Source of the DNA: Porticoccus sp964395715
Lineage (GTDB): Bacteria > Pseudomonadota > Gammaproteobacteria > Pseudomonadales > Porticoccaceae
Direction: 5' to 3'
DNA length: 64,000 bases
Assembly: GCA_964395715.1 (NCBI GenBank)
Contig: CAYNAU010000001.1
Coordinates: forward strand, 186,001 to 250,000
The notes below the pieces were generated by a model that did not search any database, had not been told where the DNA came from, and worked only from the letters and a program-made list of their open reading frames with translations. Below, piece by piece: positions 8,197-17,683 of the stretch; positions within the stretch are counted from its first letter, which is position 1; each line of letters opens with the position of its first letter. The position numbers and the translations under genes were made by a program.

Positions 8197-9411
8197 ATGG
8201 CAACTGCGCAATCGCAAACCTTTGTCTATAAAGGCAAGGACAAGAAAGGCAAACCGATCCAGGGAGAGATCAAGGGGACTAACCCCAACTTGATCAAGGC
8301 GCAGCTTCGCAAGCAGGGTATTATCCCGACTACCGTCAAGAAAAAAACGCCCCGGCCTTTTAGCGGTGCCTCCAAGGCCATCATTCCTGCCGACATTGCT
8401 ATTTTCACCCGCCAGATGGCTACCATGATGAAAGCTGGGGTGCCACTGGTGCAGAGCTTCGATATTGTGGCCGAGGGGGCTGAAAAAGACGCCCTGAAAA
8501 ACATGATTCATGGCATCCGTGACGATGTATCGGCCGGCACAAGCTTCGGTTCATCTTTGCGCAAACACCCGAAATATTTTGATGACCTGTTCTGCAGTCT
8601 GGTAGAGGCCGGGGAGCAGGCGGGTGCTCTCGAAACCATGCTCGACCGCATTGCCACCTATAAAGAAAAGACTGAAACCCTGAAAGCCAAGATTAAAAAG
8701 GCCATGACCTACCCAACAGCGGTTGTCTGTGTGGCCATCATCGTTACGGGCATTCTGCTGGTGAAAGTGGTGCCGGTTTTTGCAGAAACTTTCAGTAATT
8801 TTGGTGCTGACTTACCTGCCTTTACGTTATTTGTAATGGGCATTTCAGAGGCCGCACAGAAATGGTGGTTTATCTGGCTGGTATCTGTGATTGCAGCTTT
8901 CTTTGCTTTTAAGGAAGCCAAGCGGAGATCGAAAAAATTTGACGCATTTATCGACAAGTATTCACTCAAAATACCCGTAGTAGGCAATATTCTCTATCAG
9001 GCCATTAACGCACGTTTTGCCCGAACCCTATCCACAACATTTGCCGCAGGGGTACCTCTGGTGGATGCACTAACGTCTGTCGCCGGCGCTTCGGGCAACG
9101 CCGTATATCGCGAGGCTATTCTTAAAGTGCGCGACGATGTCACCACCGGCTTGCAGCTCAACCACGCCATGCGTTCAACGGGTAGATTTCCGGTCATGAT
9201 GTTGCAGATGACCGCTATTGGTGAAGAGTCCGGTGCTCTCGACGAGATGCTGGAAAAAGCGGCTATCCACTACGAAGAGGCCGTCGATAACGCGGTGGAC
9301 AACCTGACCACCCTGCTTGAGCCTCTGATTATGGCGGTACTCGGGGTGCTGGTGGGCGGCCTGTTGATCGCCATGTACCTGCCAATCTTCAAGCTCGGCG
9401 CGGTTATTTAA
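8197..9411 (+). CDS. pilC: Type IV pilus inner-membrane platform protein PilC
   Basis: Polytopic inner-membrane protein of the GspF/PilC family, 404 aa, on which pilin subunits are assembled. Two repeated T2SSF domains are visible: the first begins around FTRQMATMMKAGVPLVQSFD (about residues 69-88), the second around ARFARTLSTTFAAGVPLVDA (about 272-291). Each is followed by hydrophobic membrane segments, and the C-terminus is the hydrophobic IMAVLGVLVGGLLIAMYLPI. The start is three bases after the pilB stop, so the two are translated from one message. Nothing in it is unusual. Confidence 0.96.
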   Translation: MATAQSQTFVYKGKDKKGKPIQGEIKGTNPNLIKAQLRKQGIIPTTVKKKTPRPFSGASKAIIPADIAIFTRQMATMMKAGVPLVQSFDIVAEGAEKDALKNMIHGIRDDVSAGTSFGSSLRKHPKYFDDLFCSLVEAGEQAGALETMLDRIATYKEKTETLKAKIKKAMTYPTAVVCVAIIVTGILLVKVVPVFAETFSNFGADLPAFTLFVMGISEAAQKWWFIWLVSVIAAFFAFKEAKRRSKKFDAFIDKYSLKIPVVGNILYQAINARFARTLSTTFAAGVPLVDALTSVAGASGNAVYREAILKVRDDVTTGLQLNHAMRSTGRFPVMMLQMTAIGEESGALDEMLEKAAIHYEEAVDNAVDNLTTLLEPLIMAVLGVLVGGLLIAMYLPIFKLGAVI

Positions 9412-9430
9412 TGCCTTAAGGCCCGGAACT

Positions 9431-10288
9431 ATGCCTGACTATCTGGGCCTGTCCCTCAGTATCATACTGCCTATCGCATTCCTGTTTGGTTTACTGGTGG
9501 GCAGCTTCCTGAATGTGGTGATCTACCGCCTGCCCCTGCAGCTTTCCAGCGCCTGGAAACGCGATGCCATGGACTTTCTTGGCATGGAGGCGACGGAAAC
9601 GCATCACATCAATATTGTGTTTCCCGCCTCCCACTGCCCGTCCTGCGGGGAGAAAGTCAAACCCTGGCAGAACATTCCTCTGCTCAGCTACCTGATTCTC
9701 AAAGGAAAGTGTGCCTACTGCGCATCACCCATTTCGATACAGTACCCCCTGGTTGAGCTTATCTGCGCATTGATGACCACTTTTGTGATCTACCATTTCG
9801 GACTCACATTTGAGGGCCTGTTGGTACTGTTTTTCAGCTGGTCTCTGCTGGCTCTTACAGGTATCGACTTCAACGAACAGTTACTCCCGGACAATATTAC
9901 CCTACCGCTCCTCTGGCTGGGCCTGCTGGTAAACCTCAACAACACTTTTGTCAGCCTCGATAGCGCAGTGCTGGGCGCAGTTTTTGGATACCTGAGTCTG
10001 TGGTGGGTTTTCTGGTTGTTCAAGCTGTTCACCGGCAAAGAGGGTATGGGCCATGGCGACTTCAAGTTGCTGGCTGCACTGGGCGCCTGGCTCGGCTGGC
10101 AGCAACTGCTTCTGATTATTCTGCTTTCCTCCATGGTGGGCGCTGTCGTCGGCATTCTATTGATCATGCTTACGGGCCGAGACCGACAGATACCCATTCC
10201 TTTTGGTCCCTACCTGGCCGCCGCTGGCTGGATTGCCATGATGTCGGGAGAAGAGCTGACCAGCAACTACCTGTCGCTTTTCAACTGA
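9431..10288 (+). CDS. pilD: Prepilin leader peptidase/N-methyltransferase PilD
   Basis: Bifunctional inner-membrane aspartic protease, 285 aa, that cleaves type III leaders and N-methylates the new Phe1. The cytoplasmic N-terminal domain has the four-cysteine zinc site CPSC...CAYC. The two catalytic Asp residues fall in LTGIDFNEQLLPD and in GHGDFKL of the GXGDXK motif. Eight or so membrane segments fill the rest. It should also process minor pilins or type II pseudopilins encoded elsewhere. It follows pilC by 19 bases and is followed by coaE. Confidence 0.96.
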   Translation: MPDYLGLSLSIILPIAFLFGLLVGSFLNVVIYRLPLQLSSAWKRDAMDFLGMEATETHHINIVFPASHCPSCGEKVKPWQNIPLLSYLILKGKCAYCASPISIQYPLVELICALMTTFVIYHFGLTFEGLLVLFFSWSLLALTGIDFNEQLLPDNITLPLLWLGLLVNLNNTFVSLDSAVLGAVFGYLSLWWVFWLFKLFTGKEGMGHGDFKLLAALGAWLGWQQLLLIILLSSMVGAVVGILLIMLTGRDRQIPIPFGPYLAAAGWIAMMSGEELTSNYLSLFN

Positions 10289-10306
10289 CATGCCTACACC
10301 TTTAAC

Positions 10307-10927
10307 ATGCCTCCCAAGAGCCACGTTTTTACCATAGGCCTCACCGGAGGCATTGGCTGCGGGAAAAGTGCCGTCGCCGACCAATTCCGTCAACTGGATA
10401 TTGACGTGATCGACGCTGACCAGGCGGCTCGCCAGGCGGTAGAGATTGGCAGTGACGCATTGAAAACCATTGCCGCTCATTTCGGCGAAAAAGCCTTGCG
10501 TGAAGACGGCTCCCTCAACCGGGCTTATTTACGCAAGCTGGTTTTTGATGACCCCCACCAGCGCCATTGGCTGGAGTCCCTGCTTCACCCGATTATCAGA
10601 AACCTCATCGACCAGGCTCTCCAGCGCGTCAACAGCCCCTATGCAATACTCGAGTCACCCCTGTTACTGGAAACAGACCAACACCTTCGCGTCGACAGGG
10701 TGCTGGTGATTGACGTTCCTGAGACAGTCCAAATCCATCGCGCCGCAAAACGCGATGGCAGTAGTGAATCGCAGATTATGGCTATCATGAAAAGCCAGTT
10801 GACCCGCAAGGAGAGACTGTCGAGGGCGGACGATATTCTGGACAACAGTGGCGCCCCTGGCGACCTGACAAATGCTGTTGCACAATTACACAAGCAGTAC
10901 TTGAAGCTGGCAGAGGAGCAACGATGA
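10307..10927 (+). CDS. coaE: Dephospho-CoA kinase
   Basis: Last enzyme of coenzyme A synthesis: phosphorylates the 3'-OH of dephospho-CoA with ATP in the cytoplasm. 206 aa, the usual length. The P-loop is GLTGGIGCGKS near residues 11-21 and the CoA-domain DADQAAR follows near 36-42. The LID segment with paired basic residues is QLTRKERLSRADD. It lies between pilD and yacG, a linkage conserved through gammaproteobacteria with no known functional reason, and its stop overlaps the yacG start by four bases. Confidence 0.95.
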   Translation: MPPKSHVFTIGLTGGIGCGKSAVADQFRQLDIDVIDADQAARQAVEIGSDALKTIAAHFGEKALREDGSLNRAYLRKLVFDDPHQRHWLESLLHPIIRNLIDQALQRVNSPYAILESPLLLETDQHLRVDRVLVIDVPETVQIHRAAKRDGSSESQIMAIMKSQLTRKERLSRADDILDNSGAPGDLTNAVAQLHKQYLKLAEEQR

Positions 10928-11112
10928 CAAAAATGGTCAATTGTCCGGAATGCGGTAAACCCGTCGAATGGAAAGAGGAGTCCCTGTTTCGCCCATTTTG
11001 CAGCAAGCGCTGTCAGCAACTGGATTTTGGCGGCTGGGCTAACGAGAGCTTCAGCATTCCCGGCGAAGAAGTTTACCCGAATGCCGATCAGGAGGACCCT
11101 GCCCAGCACTAG
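10924..11112 (+). CDS. yacG: DNA gyrase inhibitor YacG (zinc protein)
   Basis: Small cytoplasmic zinc-finger protein of 62 aa. In E. coli YacG binds GyrB and lowers gyrase activity. The four zinc cysteines are in CPECGKPV (two) and FCSKRCQQLD (two), followed by the family signature DFGGWANE. The acidic tail is short. It overlaps the end of coaE by ATGA, so translation is probably coupled. It ends head-to-head with mutT, only ten bases between the two stop codons, with no visible terminator hairpin. Confidence 0.93.
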   Translation: MTKMVNCPECGKPVEWKEESLFRPFCSKRCQQLDFGGWANESFSIPGEEVYPNADQEDPAQH

Positions 11113-11122
11113 TGCGATAGGG

Positions 11123-11521
11123 TTAACCAGATGTTTTGGCCCCTATCGCCACAATAATCGGCTGATTGGCTTCCGGAAACGCGTAGTTTACTAACTGCTC
11201 TTTGCTGACCCAACACAGTGGCTGTCCCTCATTACCACTGGGAATCCCCACAAATCTGGTCACACACCAGACATCCAGCAATACACACTTGTCTGGGTAT
11301 TCGTGCCTGATTTCGATCAGGGGCTCTGCTGCCTCAACCCGAATAGCCAGCTCTTCCCTAACCTCCCTTTTTAGGGCATCAATAACAGCTTCGCCAGCTT
11401 CGACTTTGCCACCGGGAAATTCCCACAAGCCGCCCTGGTGCACATGATCCGGGCGCCGAGCTATCAGAACCTGGCCATCGCCATCATCTATCACCGCCAC
11501 GGCTACATGGACCACCTTCAT
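11123..11521 (-). CDS. mutT: 8-oxo-dGTP diphosphatase MutT
   Basis: Nudix hydrolase of 132 aa that removes oxidised guanine nucleotides from the pool and so prevents A:T to C:G transversions. The Nudix box runs from GGKVEAGEAV to REVREELAI (about residues 37-59) with the Gly, Glu and REXXEE residues in place. Only the catalytic domain is present; Pseudomonas MutT proteins often carry an extra C-terminal thiamine-phosphate-synthase-like domain, which is absent here. The start overlaps the argJ stop in TGATG, so expression follows argJ. Confidence 0.9.
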   Translation of the reverse strand: MKVVHVAVAVIDDGDGQVLIARRPDHVHQGGLWEFPGGKVEAGEAVIDALKREVREELAIRVEAAEPLIEIRHEYPDKCVLLDVWCVTRFVGIPSGNEGQPLCWVSKEQLVNYAFPEANQPIIVAIGAKTSG

Positions 11522-12738
11522 CAGGTGCGGTATTCAGCATTGATGGTGACGTACTGGTGGGAGAAATCCATGGTCCAGACCGTTTCCTCGACAGCGCCCC
11601 TGTGCAGGTCGATGGTAATCGCAATTTCTTCCTTGGCCATGACCGCTGCACCCTGTGCTTCGGTATAACTGTCGGCACGACCACCGTTTTTGGCAATCAG
11701 GACGTCATCCAGAAACACCTCAATGTCGTCCACGTTGAGATCCTCTATTCCCGCTCTGCCAATGGCAGCCAGAATGCGACCCCAGTTGGGATCTGAGGCA
11801 AATAGCGCTGTTTTGACCAGGGGTGATTCGGCCACGGTATAGGCCACCGCCAGACATTCTTCAACATTGGCACCGCCGATCACGTTGACCGTGACAAACT
11901 TGGTGGCACCTTCACCGTCCTGAACAATCTGTTGTGCCAGGGAGATAAACAGGTTGTTGAGCGCCAACTCAAAATGCTGCTGTTCTTCTACAGACAAATT
12001 TTGCCAGGCAATAGATGAAGCGCCTGTAGCAATCAGCATGGCGCAATCATTGGTGGAAGTATCGCCATCAACGGTAATGCGATTGAATGAACAGTCAGCT
12101 GCGTTATGCACCAGCACCTGCAACTGGTCGCGGTCAATTTTCATGTCCGTCGCCACGTAAGCGAGCATGGTGGCCATGTTGGGCTTGATCATTCCGGCAC
12201 CCTTGGCAATGCCAGTAATAGTAATCACCCCGCCACCCAGCGGCAGCTTGACGCTCTCACCTTTCGGGCGTGTATCGGTCGTCATGATACCTTTGGCCGC
12301 CAGGCTCCAACTCTCTTCAGACAGTGCTGCATGAGCCTCGGGTAGCGCAGCAAGAATTTTATCCACAGGCAAAGGCTCACCAATCACGCCGGTTGAGAAG
12401 GGTAACACCGCCTCGACAGGCACCTCTCCGATTGTGGCCATCTGTTTACAGACCTGTTGCGCATGCGTTCTACCTGACTCTCCCGTTCCGGCATTGGCAT
12501 TGCCGGTATTGGTAACGAGATAACGGCTGGGCTCAGCCGCAATGTGGGACTTGGTTAGTTGTACCGGGGCCGCACAGAAAGCGTTTTTGGTAAAAACACC
12601 TGCCACAGCGCCGCCTTTTGCAACTTCCATCACCACCAGATCTTGTCGACCGGGCTTTTTGATCCCCGCACTGGTCGTACCCAACCTGAAGCCGGGCACA
12701 GGGTGCATGATTGGAAAAACATCTTTTCCCACTGCCAT
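11521..12738 (-). CDS. argJ: Bifunctional ornithine acetyltransferase/N-acetylglutamate synthase
   Basis: Arginine biosynthesis enzyme of 405 aa that moves the acetyl group from N-acetylornithine to glutamate, recycling it. It is made as a precursor that cuts itself before the Thr of the PNMATMLAY motif (Thr190), which then becomes the nucleophile of the beta chain. The oxyanion-hole region STGVIGEPLP is near 115-124. I start at the ATG at 12736-12738; a longer frame to 12789 would add residues lacking family features and run into the hairpin. It lies downstream of secA across a hairpin and is coupled to mutT. Confidence 0.94.
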   Translation of the reverse strand: MAVGKDVFPIMHPVPGFRLGTTSAGIKKPGRQDLVVMEVAKGGAVAGVFTKNAFCAAPVQLTKSHIAAEPSRYLVTNTGNANAGTGESGRTHAQQVCKQMATIGEVPVEAVLPFSTGVIGEPLPVDKILAALPEAHAALSEESWSLAAKGIMTTDTRPKGESVKLPLGGGVITITGIAKGAGMIKPNMATMLAYVATDMKIDRDQLQVLVHNAADCSFNRITVDGDTSTNDCAMLIATGASSIAWQNLSVEEQQHFELALNNLFISLAQQIVQDGEGATKFVTVNVIGGANVEECLAVAYTVAESPLVKTALFASDPNWGRILAAIGRAGIEDLNVDDIEVFLDDVLIAKNGGRADSYTEAQGAAVMAKEEIAITIDLHRGAVEETVWTMDFSHQYVTINAEYRT

Positions 12739-12769
12739 GACACTATCTCTCAGACGTAAAAACAACAGC

Positions 12770-12799
12770 GCCGTGCCTTTTTGGGGCACGGCTTTTTTT
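12770..12799. terminator. Hairpin between secA and argJ, T-run on the plus strand
   Basis: Perfect 8-bp stem GCCGTGCC / GGCACGGC (12770-12777 and 12785-12792) with a seven-base loop. A T7 run follows on the plus strand. On the minus strand, in which both neighbours are read, the tail is only GCTGTTGTTTTT. It probably ends secA transcription, less efficiently than it would stop plus-strand transcripts. Confidence 0.6.
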
Positions 12800-12884
12800 A
12801 TAATTGATCAGAGCCCTCTACCGGATGTCGGCAGCGGAAAAATCCAGGGCCGTATTTAACCCTGAATTGAGTGACGGAACAATC

Positions 12885-15581
12885 TTAGCCCAGGCGTCCA
12901 TGGCATTGTTTGAATTTTTTTCCGCTGCCACAGGGGCAGGGATCATTGCGCCCGACCTTGCGACCCTCCCGCACAAACGGTTGTGGATTATTGTTCTGTT
13001 GCGGCTGGGCTTCACTCCCTAGTGCAGAGACTTCCTCATGCTGCATCTGCAATTGCTGGCGCTTCTGCTCCTCCAGCTGGCGCGCTTCCATGGCCGCAAC
13101 TTCTTCCGGGCTGCGCACCTGTACTCGACTCAGGAAGCGAATGGTATCCAGCTTGATGGATTCCAGCATCTGCTGGAACAACTCGAAAGATTCTCGCTTG
13201 TACTCCTGGCGGGGGTTTTTCTGGGCATAGGCACGCAGACCGATCCCCTGGCGCAAGTGATCCATGTTCGACAGGTGTTCTTTCCAGAGCGTATCCAGAA
13301 CCTGCAACATTACCTGTCGTTCAATGACACGAATATCCGCACCCAGTGTTTCACATTTCTGATGATACGCTTCGTTGGCCGCCTCATGAATTCGCGCACG
13401 CAACCCCTCTTCGTGTAAGCGGTTATCCTCATCAAGCCACGCCTGAACAGGCAACTTGAGACCAAACTCCGCAAACAGGTGATCTTCCAGGCCAGGGACA
13501 TCCCACTGTTCAGCCAGGCTTTGGGGAGGAATATAAATACTGATGGCACTCTCAACCACATCATCGCGGATGTTGCTGATGATGTCGGCAATATCGTCAG
13601 CCGCCAGCAATTCGTTGCGCTGTTGATAGATCACCTGGCGCTGATCGTTGGCAACATCATCAAACTCCAGCAGGTGTTTACGAATATCAAAGTTGCGCCC
13701 TTCCACCTTGCGCTGAGCTTTTTCAATGGCATTGGTGACCATACGGTGCTCAATGGCTTCACCGTTCTCCATCCCCAGGGCGCGCATCATGTTTTTCACA
13801 CGATCCGAGGCAAACAGCCGCATCAGCTGATCTTCCAGCGACAGGTAAAATCGGGAAACCCCGGGATCGCCCTGACGACCTGCGCGGCCCCGCAGCTGGT
13901 TGTCGATGCGGCGAGATTCGTGGCGTTCTGTGCCCAGAATGTGCAAGCCACCTGCTGCAATCACCTGATCATGGCGCTGTTGCCAGTCTTCCTTGACCTT
14001 TTTCACCTGCTCATCGGTCGGATTGTCCATTGCAGCAACTTCAACTTCCCAGTTACCGCCGAGCACAATATCCGTTCCCCGACCGGCCATATTGGTGGCA
14101 ATGGTCACGGCACCGGGCTGCCCAGCCTGGGCAATGATCTGAGCCTCTTTTTCATGAAATTTGGCATTCAGCACTTCATGGGGAATTTTCGCAGCACGCA
14201 ACCGCTCAGACATTGCTTCTGAGGTCTCAATGGATGCAGTACCCACCAGCACCGGGGCGCCTTTTTCCACGCAGGCACGCACATCTTCAATCACCGCATC
14301 GTATTTTTCATCGGTTGTCAGGTAGATAAGATCATTCAGGTCGGTTCTGGAAATGGGTTTATTGGTGGGAATGACCACCACGGCCAGTCCGTAGATCTGG
14401 TGAAATTCGTAGGCCTCGGTGTCGGCAGTACCGGTCATGCCCGCCAGCTTTTCGTAGAGCCGAAAATAATTCTGGAAAGTAGTAGAAGCTAACGTCTGGC
14501 TCTCGCTGTGGATACTCACCCCTTCCTTGGCTTCAATCGCCTGATGCAGCCCCTCAGAAAGACGACGGCCTACCATGGTCCGGCCGGTGTGCTCGTCAAT
14601 CAAGACAACCTGGCCTTCCTGAATGATGTATTCCACGTCTTTGTGGAACAGATGATGAGCCCTGAGGGCCGATTGCACATGGTGTAGCAACCCCAGATTA
14701 CTGGCGTTATACAAACTGTCACCCTCTTGAAGTAAGCCTTCACTTTCAAGCAATGACTCTATTTTAGAGTGACCCTCTTCCGTTAATTCAATTTGTCGCG
14801 ATTTTTCGTCAACGATGAAATCGCCCGGCGAGTCGTCGCTGTGCGGCTTGAGCAACGGCATCAGGCCATTCATACGCTTGTAAAGCGCCGAACTGTCCTG
14901 GGCGGCACCCGATATGATGAGCGGCGTACGGGCCTCGTCAATCAGAATCGAGTCAACCTCGTCCACGATGGCAAACACCTGACCGCGCTGGGTTTTTTCT
15001 TCCAGGCGCAGCACCATGTTGTCGCGCAGATAATCAAACCCGAATTCATTGTTGGTTCCATAGGTAATATCGGCCTGATACGCCAGGTGTTTTTCGTCGA
15101 GTCCCTGCTGGGAAATGATTGTTCCCACACTCATGCCCAAAAACTCATACACGGGTGCCATCCACTGGGCATCACGCTTGGCCAGGTAGTCATTAACAGT
15201 AACAATGTGTACACCGGTGGCCGGTATGGCGTTCAGATACGCCGCCAGCGTGGCCACCAACGTCTTACCCTCCCCGGTGCGCATCTCTGCAATGCGCCCT
15301 TCGTGCAGGGTAATCCCACCAATCAGCTGTACATCGAAATGGCGCATCCCCAACGCTCGTTGAGCCGCTTCCCGGACTACCGCAAATGCCTCAGGCAACA
15401 GTAAATCAAGGCTTTCACCACTACTGTAGCGCTGCCGGAATTCATCGGTTTTCGCCTTCAACTGCTCATCGGACAGTGCACTGGTTGCTTCTTCCAGGGC
15501 ATTGATCTGTTTGACCAGTTTTGACATCCGCTTGATTTCGCGGTCATTTTTAGTGCCAAACAATGTCTTTAAGAGTTTCAT
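12885..15581 (-). CDS. secA: Protein translocase ATPase SecA
   Basis: Peripheral membrane ATPase that pushes unfolded preproteins through SecYEG, 898 aa, full length. Motifs seen: RTGEGKT Walker A in NBD1, VDEVDSIL as the DEAD-type Walker B, GTAS and ATNMAGRGTDI in NBD2, and the C-terminal SecB/phospholipid-binding zinc motif CPCGSGKKFKQCHG. I choose the ATG at 15579-15581 (MKLLKTLFGTKNDREIKRM), which matches the E. coli N-terminus; the frame is open eight codons further up. It stands downstream of lpxC and the M23 peptidase, as in Pseudomonas. Confidence 0.98.
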   Translation of the reverse strand: MKLLKTLFGTKNDREIKRMSKLVKQINALEEATSALSDEQLKAKTDEFRQRYSSGESLDLLLPEAFAVVREAAQRALGMRHFDVQLIGGITLHEGRIAEMRTGEGKTLVATLAAYLNAIPATGVHIVTVNDYLAKRDAQWMAPVYEFLGMSVGTIISQQGLDEKHLAYQADITYGTNNEFGFDYLRDNMVLRLEEKTQRGQVFAIVDEVDSILIDEARTPLIISGAAQDSSALYKRMNGLMPLLKPHSDDSPGDFIVDEKSRQIELTEEGHSKIESLLESEGLLQEGDSLYNASNLGLLHHVQSALRAHHLFHKDVEYIIQEGQVVLIDEHTGRTMVGRRLSEGLHQAIEAKEGVSIHSESQTLASTTFQNYFRLYEKLAGMTGTADTEAYEFHQIYGLAVVVIPTNKPISRTDLNDLIYLTTDEKYDAVIEDVRACVEKGAPVLVGTASIETSEAMSERLRAAKIPHEVLNAKFHEKEAQIIAQAGQPGAVTIATNMAGRGTDIVLGGNWEVEVAAMDNPTDEQVKKVKEDWQQRHDQVIAAGGLHILGTERHESRRIDNQLRGRAGRQGDPGVSRFYLSLEDQLMRLFASDRVKNMMRALGMENGEAIEHRMVTNAIEKAQRKVEGRNFDIRKHLLEFDDVANDQRQVIYQQRNELLAADDIADIISNIRDDVVESAISIYIPPQSLAEQWDVPGLEDHLFAEFGLKLPVQAWLDEDNRLHEEGLRARIHEAANEAYHQKCETLGADIRVIERQVMLQVLDTLWKEHLSNMDHLRQGIGLRAYAQKNPRQEYKRESFELFQQMLESIKLDTIRFLSRVQVRSPEEVAAMEARQLEEQKRQQLQMQHEEVSALGSEAQPQQNNNPQPFVREGRKVGRNDPCPCGSGKKFKQCHGRLG

Positions 15582-15652
15582 TATCAAATCCACATCAATA
15601 TGCACGCATCTGCGCAGAATGTTTTCGAGCCGGGAGGAGATAGAGGAGGGTG

Positions 15653-16576
15653 TTAGCGGATGGTACGGCGAATATAGCTGGCGGGATCGACGGCCCGACC
15701 ATTTTTATACACTTCAAAATGTACGTGGGGACCAGTGGAGCGGCCACTGCTACCCATCAGGGCGACTACTTCACCTTTCTTGACGACATCGCCCACTTTG
15801 ACCAGGTTTTCACTGTTGTGAGCATAGCGGGTGGCATAGCCTTCACCGTGATCAAGCTCTACCATCTGGCCATAGCCATTGCGCTCGCCGGACCATGTGA
15901 CGACGCCCGCGGCAACTGCAATAATTTCCGAGCCGGCTTTGCCAGCAAAATCGACACCGTTGTGCCAGGCTCGGTGGCCAGTAAAAGGGTCTGTGCGGCG
16001 ACCAAAACGGGAGGACAGCCAACCCTTTTTAATGGGGCGGCCAGTGACCGCACTCTGGCGCTGTACATTGCGGTCCATCATCAGGGATTCAAGAACACCC
16101 AGCTGACTTTCGCGGCTGTCCAGTTGCTCTTCCAGCTGCTGAAAAAGGGCTTCCAGCTCAGTGTGCTGGTAGGACTGCAGGGAATCCTGTTCGGGACCAC
16201 CCACAGCGGGCTGCTGGCCAAAATCAAATTCACCGTCTTCCAGGCCGGCCACTTCAGAAAGGCGCTCACCAAGCGCATCCAACCTTACCAGGCGGGCCTG
16301 AAACTCCGCCAATTTAAGGGTGATGGCTTTGACTTTTTGTCGTGCATCCTCGCGCCCCAGATCCAGCTCGGATTGCTGCTGCTCCAGTTCCTGGCGCATG
16401 GAATTGATGAGAGTGAGATCAATCGGTTGCTTGTCGGAAGTCAGCAATGAGCCAATCAGTATGCCTCCCGAGATGGGAAGCCCCAGCAAACACAGGGACA
16501 ACAGCGCCTTGACCCAGTTACTGAGCACCATGGAGCGGGTCGTCCCCTTGCGATTACTGATAAATATAATTTTCAC
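15653..16576 (-). CDS. Membrane-anchored M23 family peptidase (peptidoglycan endopeptidase or activator)
   Basis: Single N-terminal membrane segment (about residues 20-45), a coiled-coil region rich in Glu/Gln/Leu (about 55-165), then a C-terminal M23/LysM-type metallopeptidase domain, 307 aa overall. All three zinc/catalytic motifs are intact: HNGVDFAG, TRYAHN and GPHVHFEV, so it should be an active endopeptidase and not a degenerate EnvC/NlpD-type activator. It lies between lpxC and secA, where Pseudomonas also has an M23 gene. The cell-wall cross-link it cuts cannot be read from sequence. Confidence 0.88.
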   Translation of the reverse strand: MKIIFISNRKGTTRSMVLSNWVKALLSLCLLGLPISGGILIGSLLTSDKQPIDLTLINSMRQELEQQQSELDLGREDARQKVKAITLKLAEFQARLVRLDALGERLSEVAGLEDGEFDFGQQPAVGGPEQDSLQSYQHTELEALFQQLEEQLDSRESQLGVLESLMMDRNVQRQSAVTGRPIKKGWLSSRFGRRTDPFTGHRAWHNGVDFAGKAGSEIIAVAAGVVTWSGERNGYGQMVELDHGEGYATRYAHNSENLVKVGDVVKKGEVVALMGSSGRSTGPHVHFEVYKNGRAVDPASYIRRTIR

Positions 16577-16615
16577 AGTCTATTGGCTTCATCTGCTTAT
16601 CGTTGCTTAACCAGA

Positions 16616-17530
16616 CTATACGGTAAGCAGCGGTTTCATATATGAGATCGGCGCCTCATCTTCATCATTTTCGAAGGTGACCACTTCCCAGGCGTCTTTC
16701 TGAGCAATCAGCTCCCGTAACGAAGCATTGTTCAACCCATGACCCGATTTGTGGGCAACAAACTCACCGATCAGACTATTGCCAAGCAAATACAGATCGC
16801 CGATAGCATCCAGGATCTTGTGCTTCACAAATTCGTCTTCGTAGCGAAGGCCGTCCTCATTTAACACCTGATACTCGTCGACGACAATAGCATTGTCCAT
16901 ACTGCCGCCGCGGGCCAACCCCATGGAGCGCAGATATTCAATTTCGTGCATAAAACCAAACGTGCGGGCGCGGCTGACTTCTTTCACAAAAGAGGTGGTG
17001 CAAAAATCCACCTCAGCCTTGAGGGTGCGGTTATGAAAAACCGGGTGGTCGAAGTCAATGGAAAAGCTGACCTTAAAGCCATTGAACGGCCGAAAGGATG
17101 CTGTCTTGTCGCCATCAGTCACGGTCACCGGGCGCTTGATGCGAATAAACTGTTTCGGTTCTTCCTGCTCGCGGATGCCCGCAGACTGTAACAGGAAGAC
17201 AAAAGGTCCGGCGCTGCCATCCATAATCGGCACTTCAGGCGCGGTCACATCGATAATGGCATTGTCGATACCCAGTCCCGCCATGGCGGAAAGCAGGTGT
17301 TCGACTGTAGAAACTTTGACATCGCCGTTAACCAAGGTGGTGGACAGGGTGGTTTCACCCACATTCTCCGCCTTGGCAAAGATTTCGACCACGGGATCCA
17401 GGTCGGTGCGGCGGAAAATAATACCGGTATTAACGGGGGCGGGATGTAAAGTCAGGTACACTTTTTCGCCAGTGTGCAAGCCAACACCCGTGGCGCGAAT
17501 CATATTGTTCAGGGTACGCTGTCGAATCAT
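16616..17530 (-). CDS. lpxC: UDP-3-O-acyl-N-acetylglucosamine deacetylase LpxC
   Basis: Zinc enzyme of 304 aa catalysing the committed step of lipid A synthesis in the cytoplasm. The first zinc His is in VEHLLSAMAGLGIDN (His near 79). The second zinc site is in HKILDAIGDLYLLG (His and Asp), and the later HKSGHGLNN holds the catalytic His. Length matches the family. It closes the division/cell-wall cluster, but a terminator follows ftsZ, so it may have its own promoter; I could not assign one in the short gap. FtsH-dependent turnover is the known control in E. coli, through the C-terminus. Confidence 0.97.
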   Translation of the reverse strand: MIRQRTLNNMIRATGVGLHTGEKVYLTLHPAPVNTGIIFRRTDLDPVVEIFAKAENVGETTLSTTLVNGDVKVSTVEHLLSAMAGLGIDNAIIDVTAPEVPIMDGSAGPFVFLLQSAGIREQEEPKQFIRIKRPVTVTDGDKTASFRPFNGFKVSFSIDFDHPVFHNRTLKAEVDFCTTSFVKEVSRARTFGFMHEIEYLRSMGLARGGSMDNAIVVDEYQVLNEDGLRYEDEFVKHKILDAIGDLYLLGNSLIGEFVAHKSGHGLNNASLRELIAQKDAWEVVTFENDEDEAPISYMKPLLTV

Positions 17531-17610
17531 GCCTTACCGATACCTGCAAGAAAAGCAGTGGAAATGAAAAACTGGTCGCAATACTAACAGATGTCTCCCC
17601 ATAGCTCCAT

Positions 17611-17652
17611 AAAACGAACCGCCAGCAGGTTCGAGGGGTAGCTGGCAGTTCG
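17611..17652 (-). terminator. Terminator after ftsZ
   Basis: On the minus strand CGAACTGCCAGC pairs with GCTGGCGGTTCG over 12 positions with one G-U wobble (17615-17626 and 17641-17652). The loop is 14 bases and TTTT follows. It stands 30 bases after the ftsZ stop and would end the dcw message, setting lpxC apart. Confidence 0.75.
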
Positions 17653-17683
17653 TCTTTTACGGAAGCCTGTTACAGCCTGGCAA

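Noticed and set aside
13479..14222. Plus-strand frame of 247 codons inside secA
   Set aside because: Secondary open frame opposite a well-conserved gene; no motif and no ribosome site.
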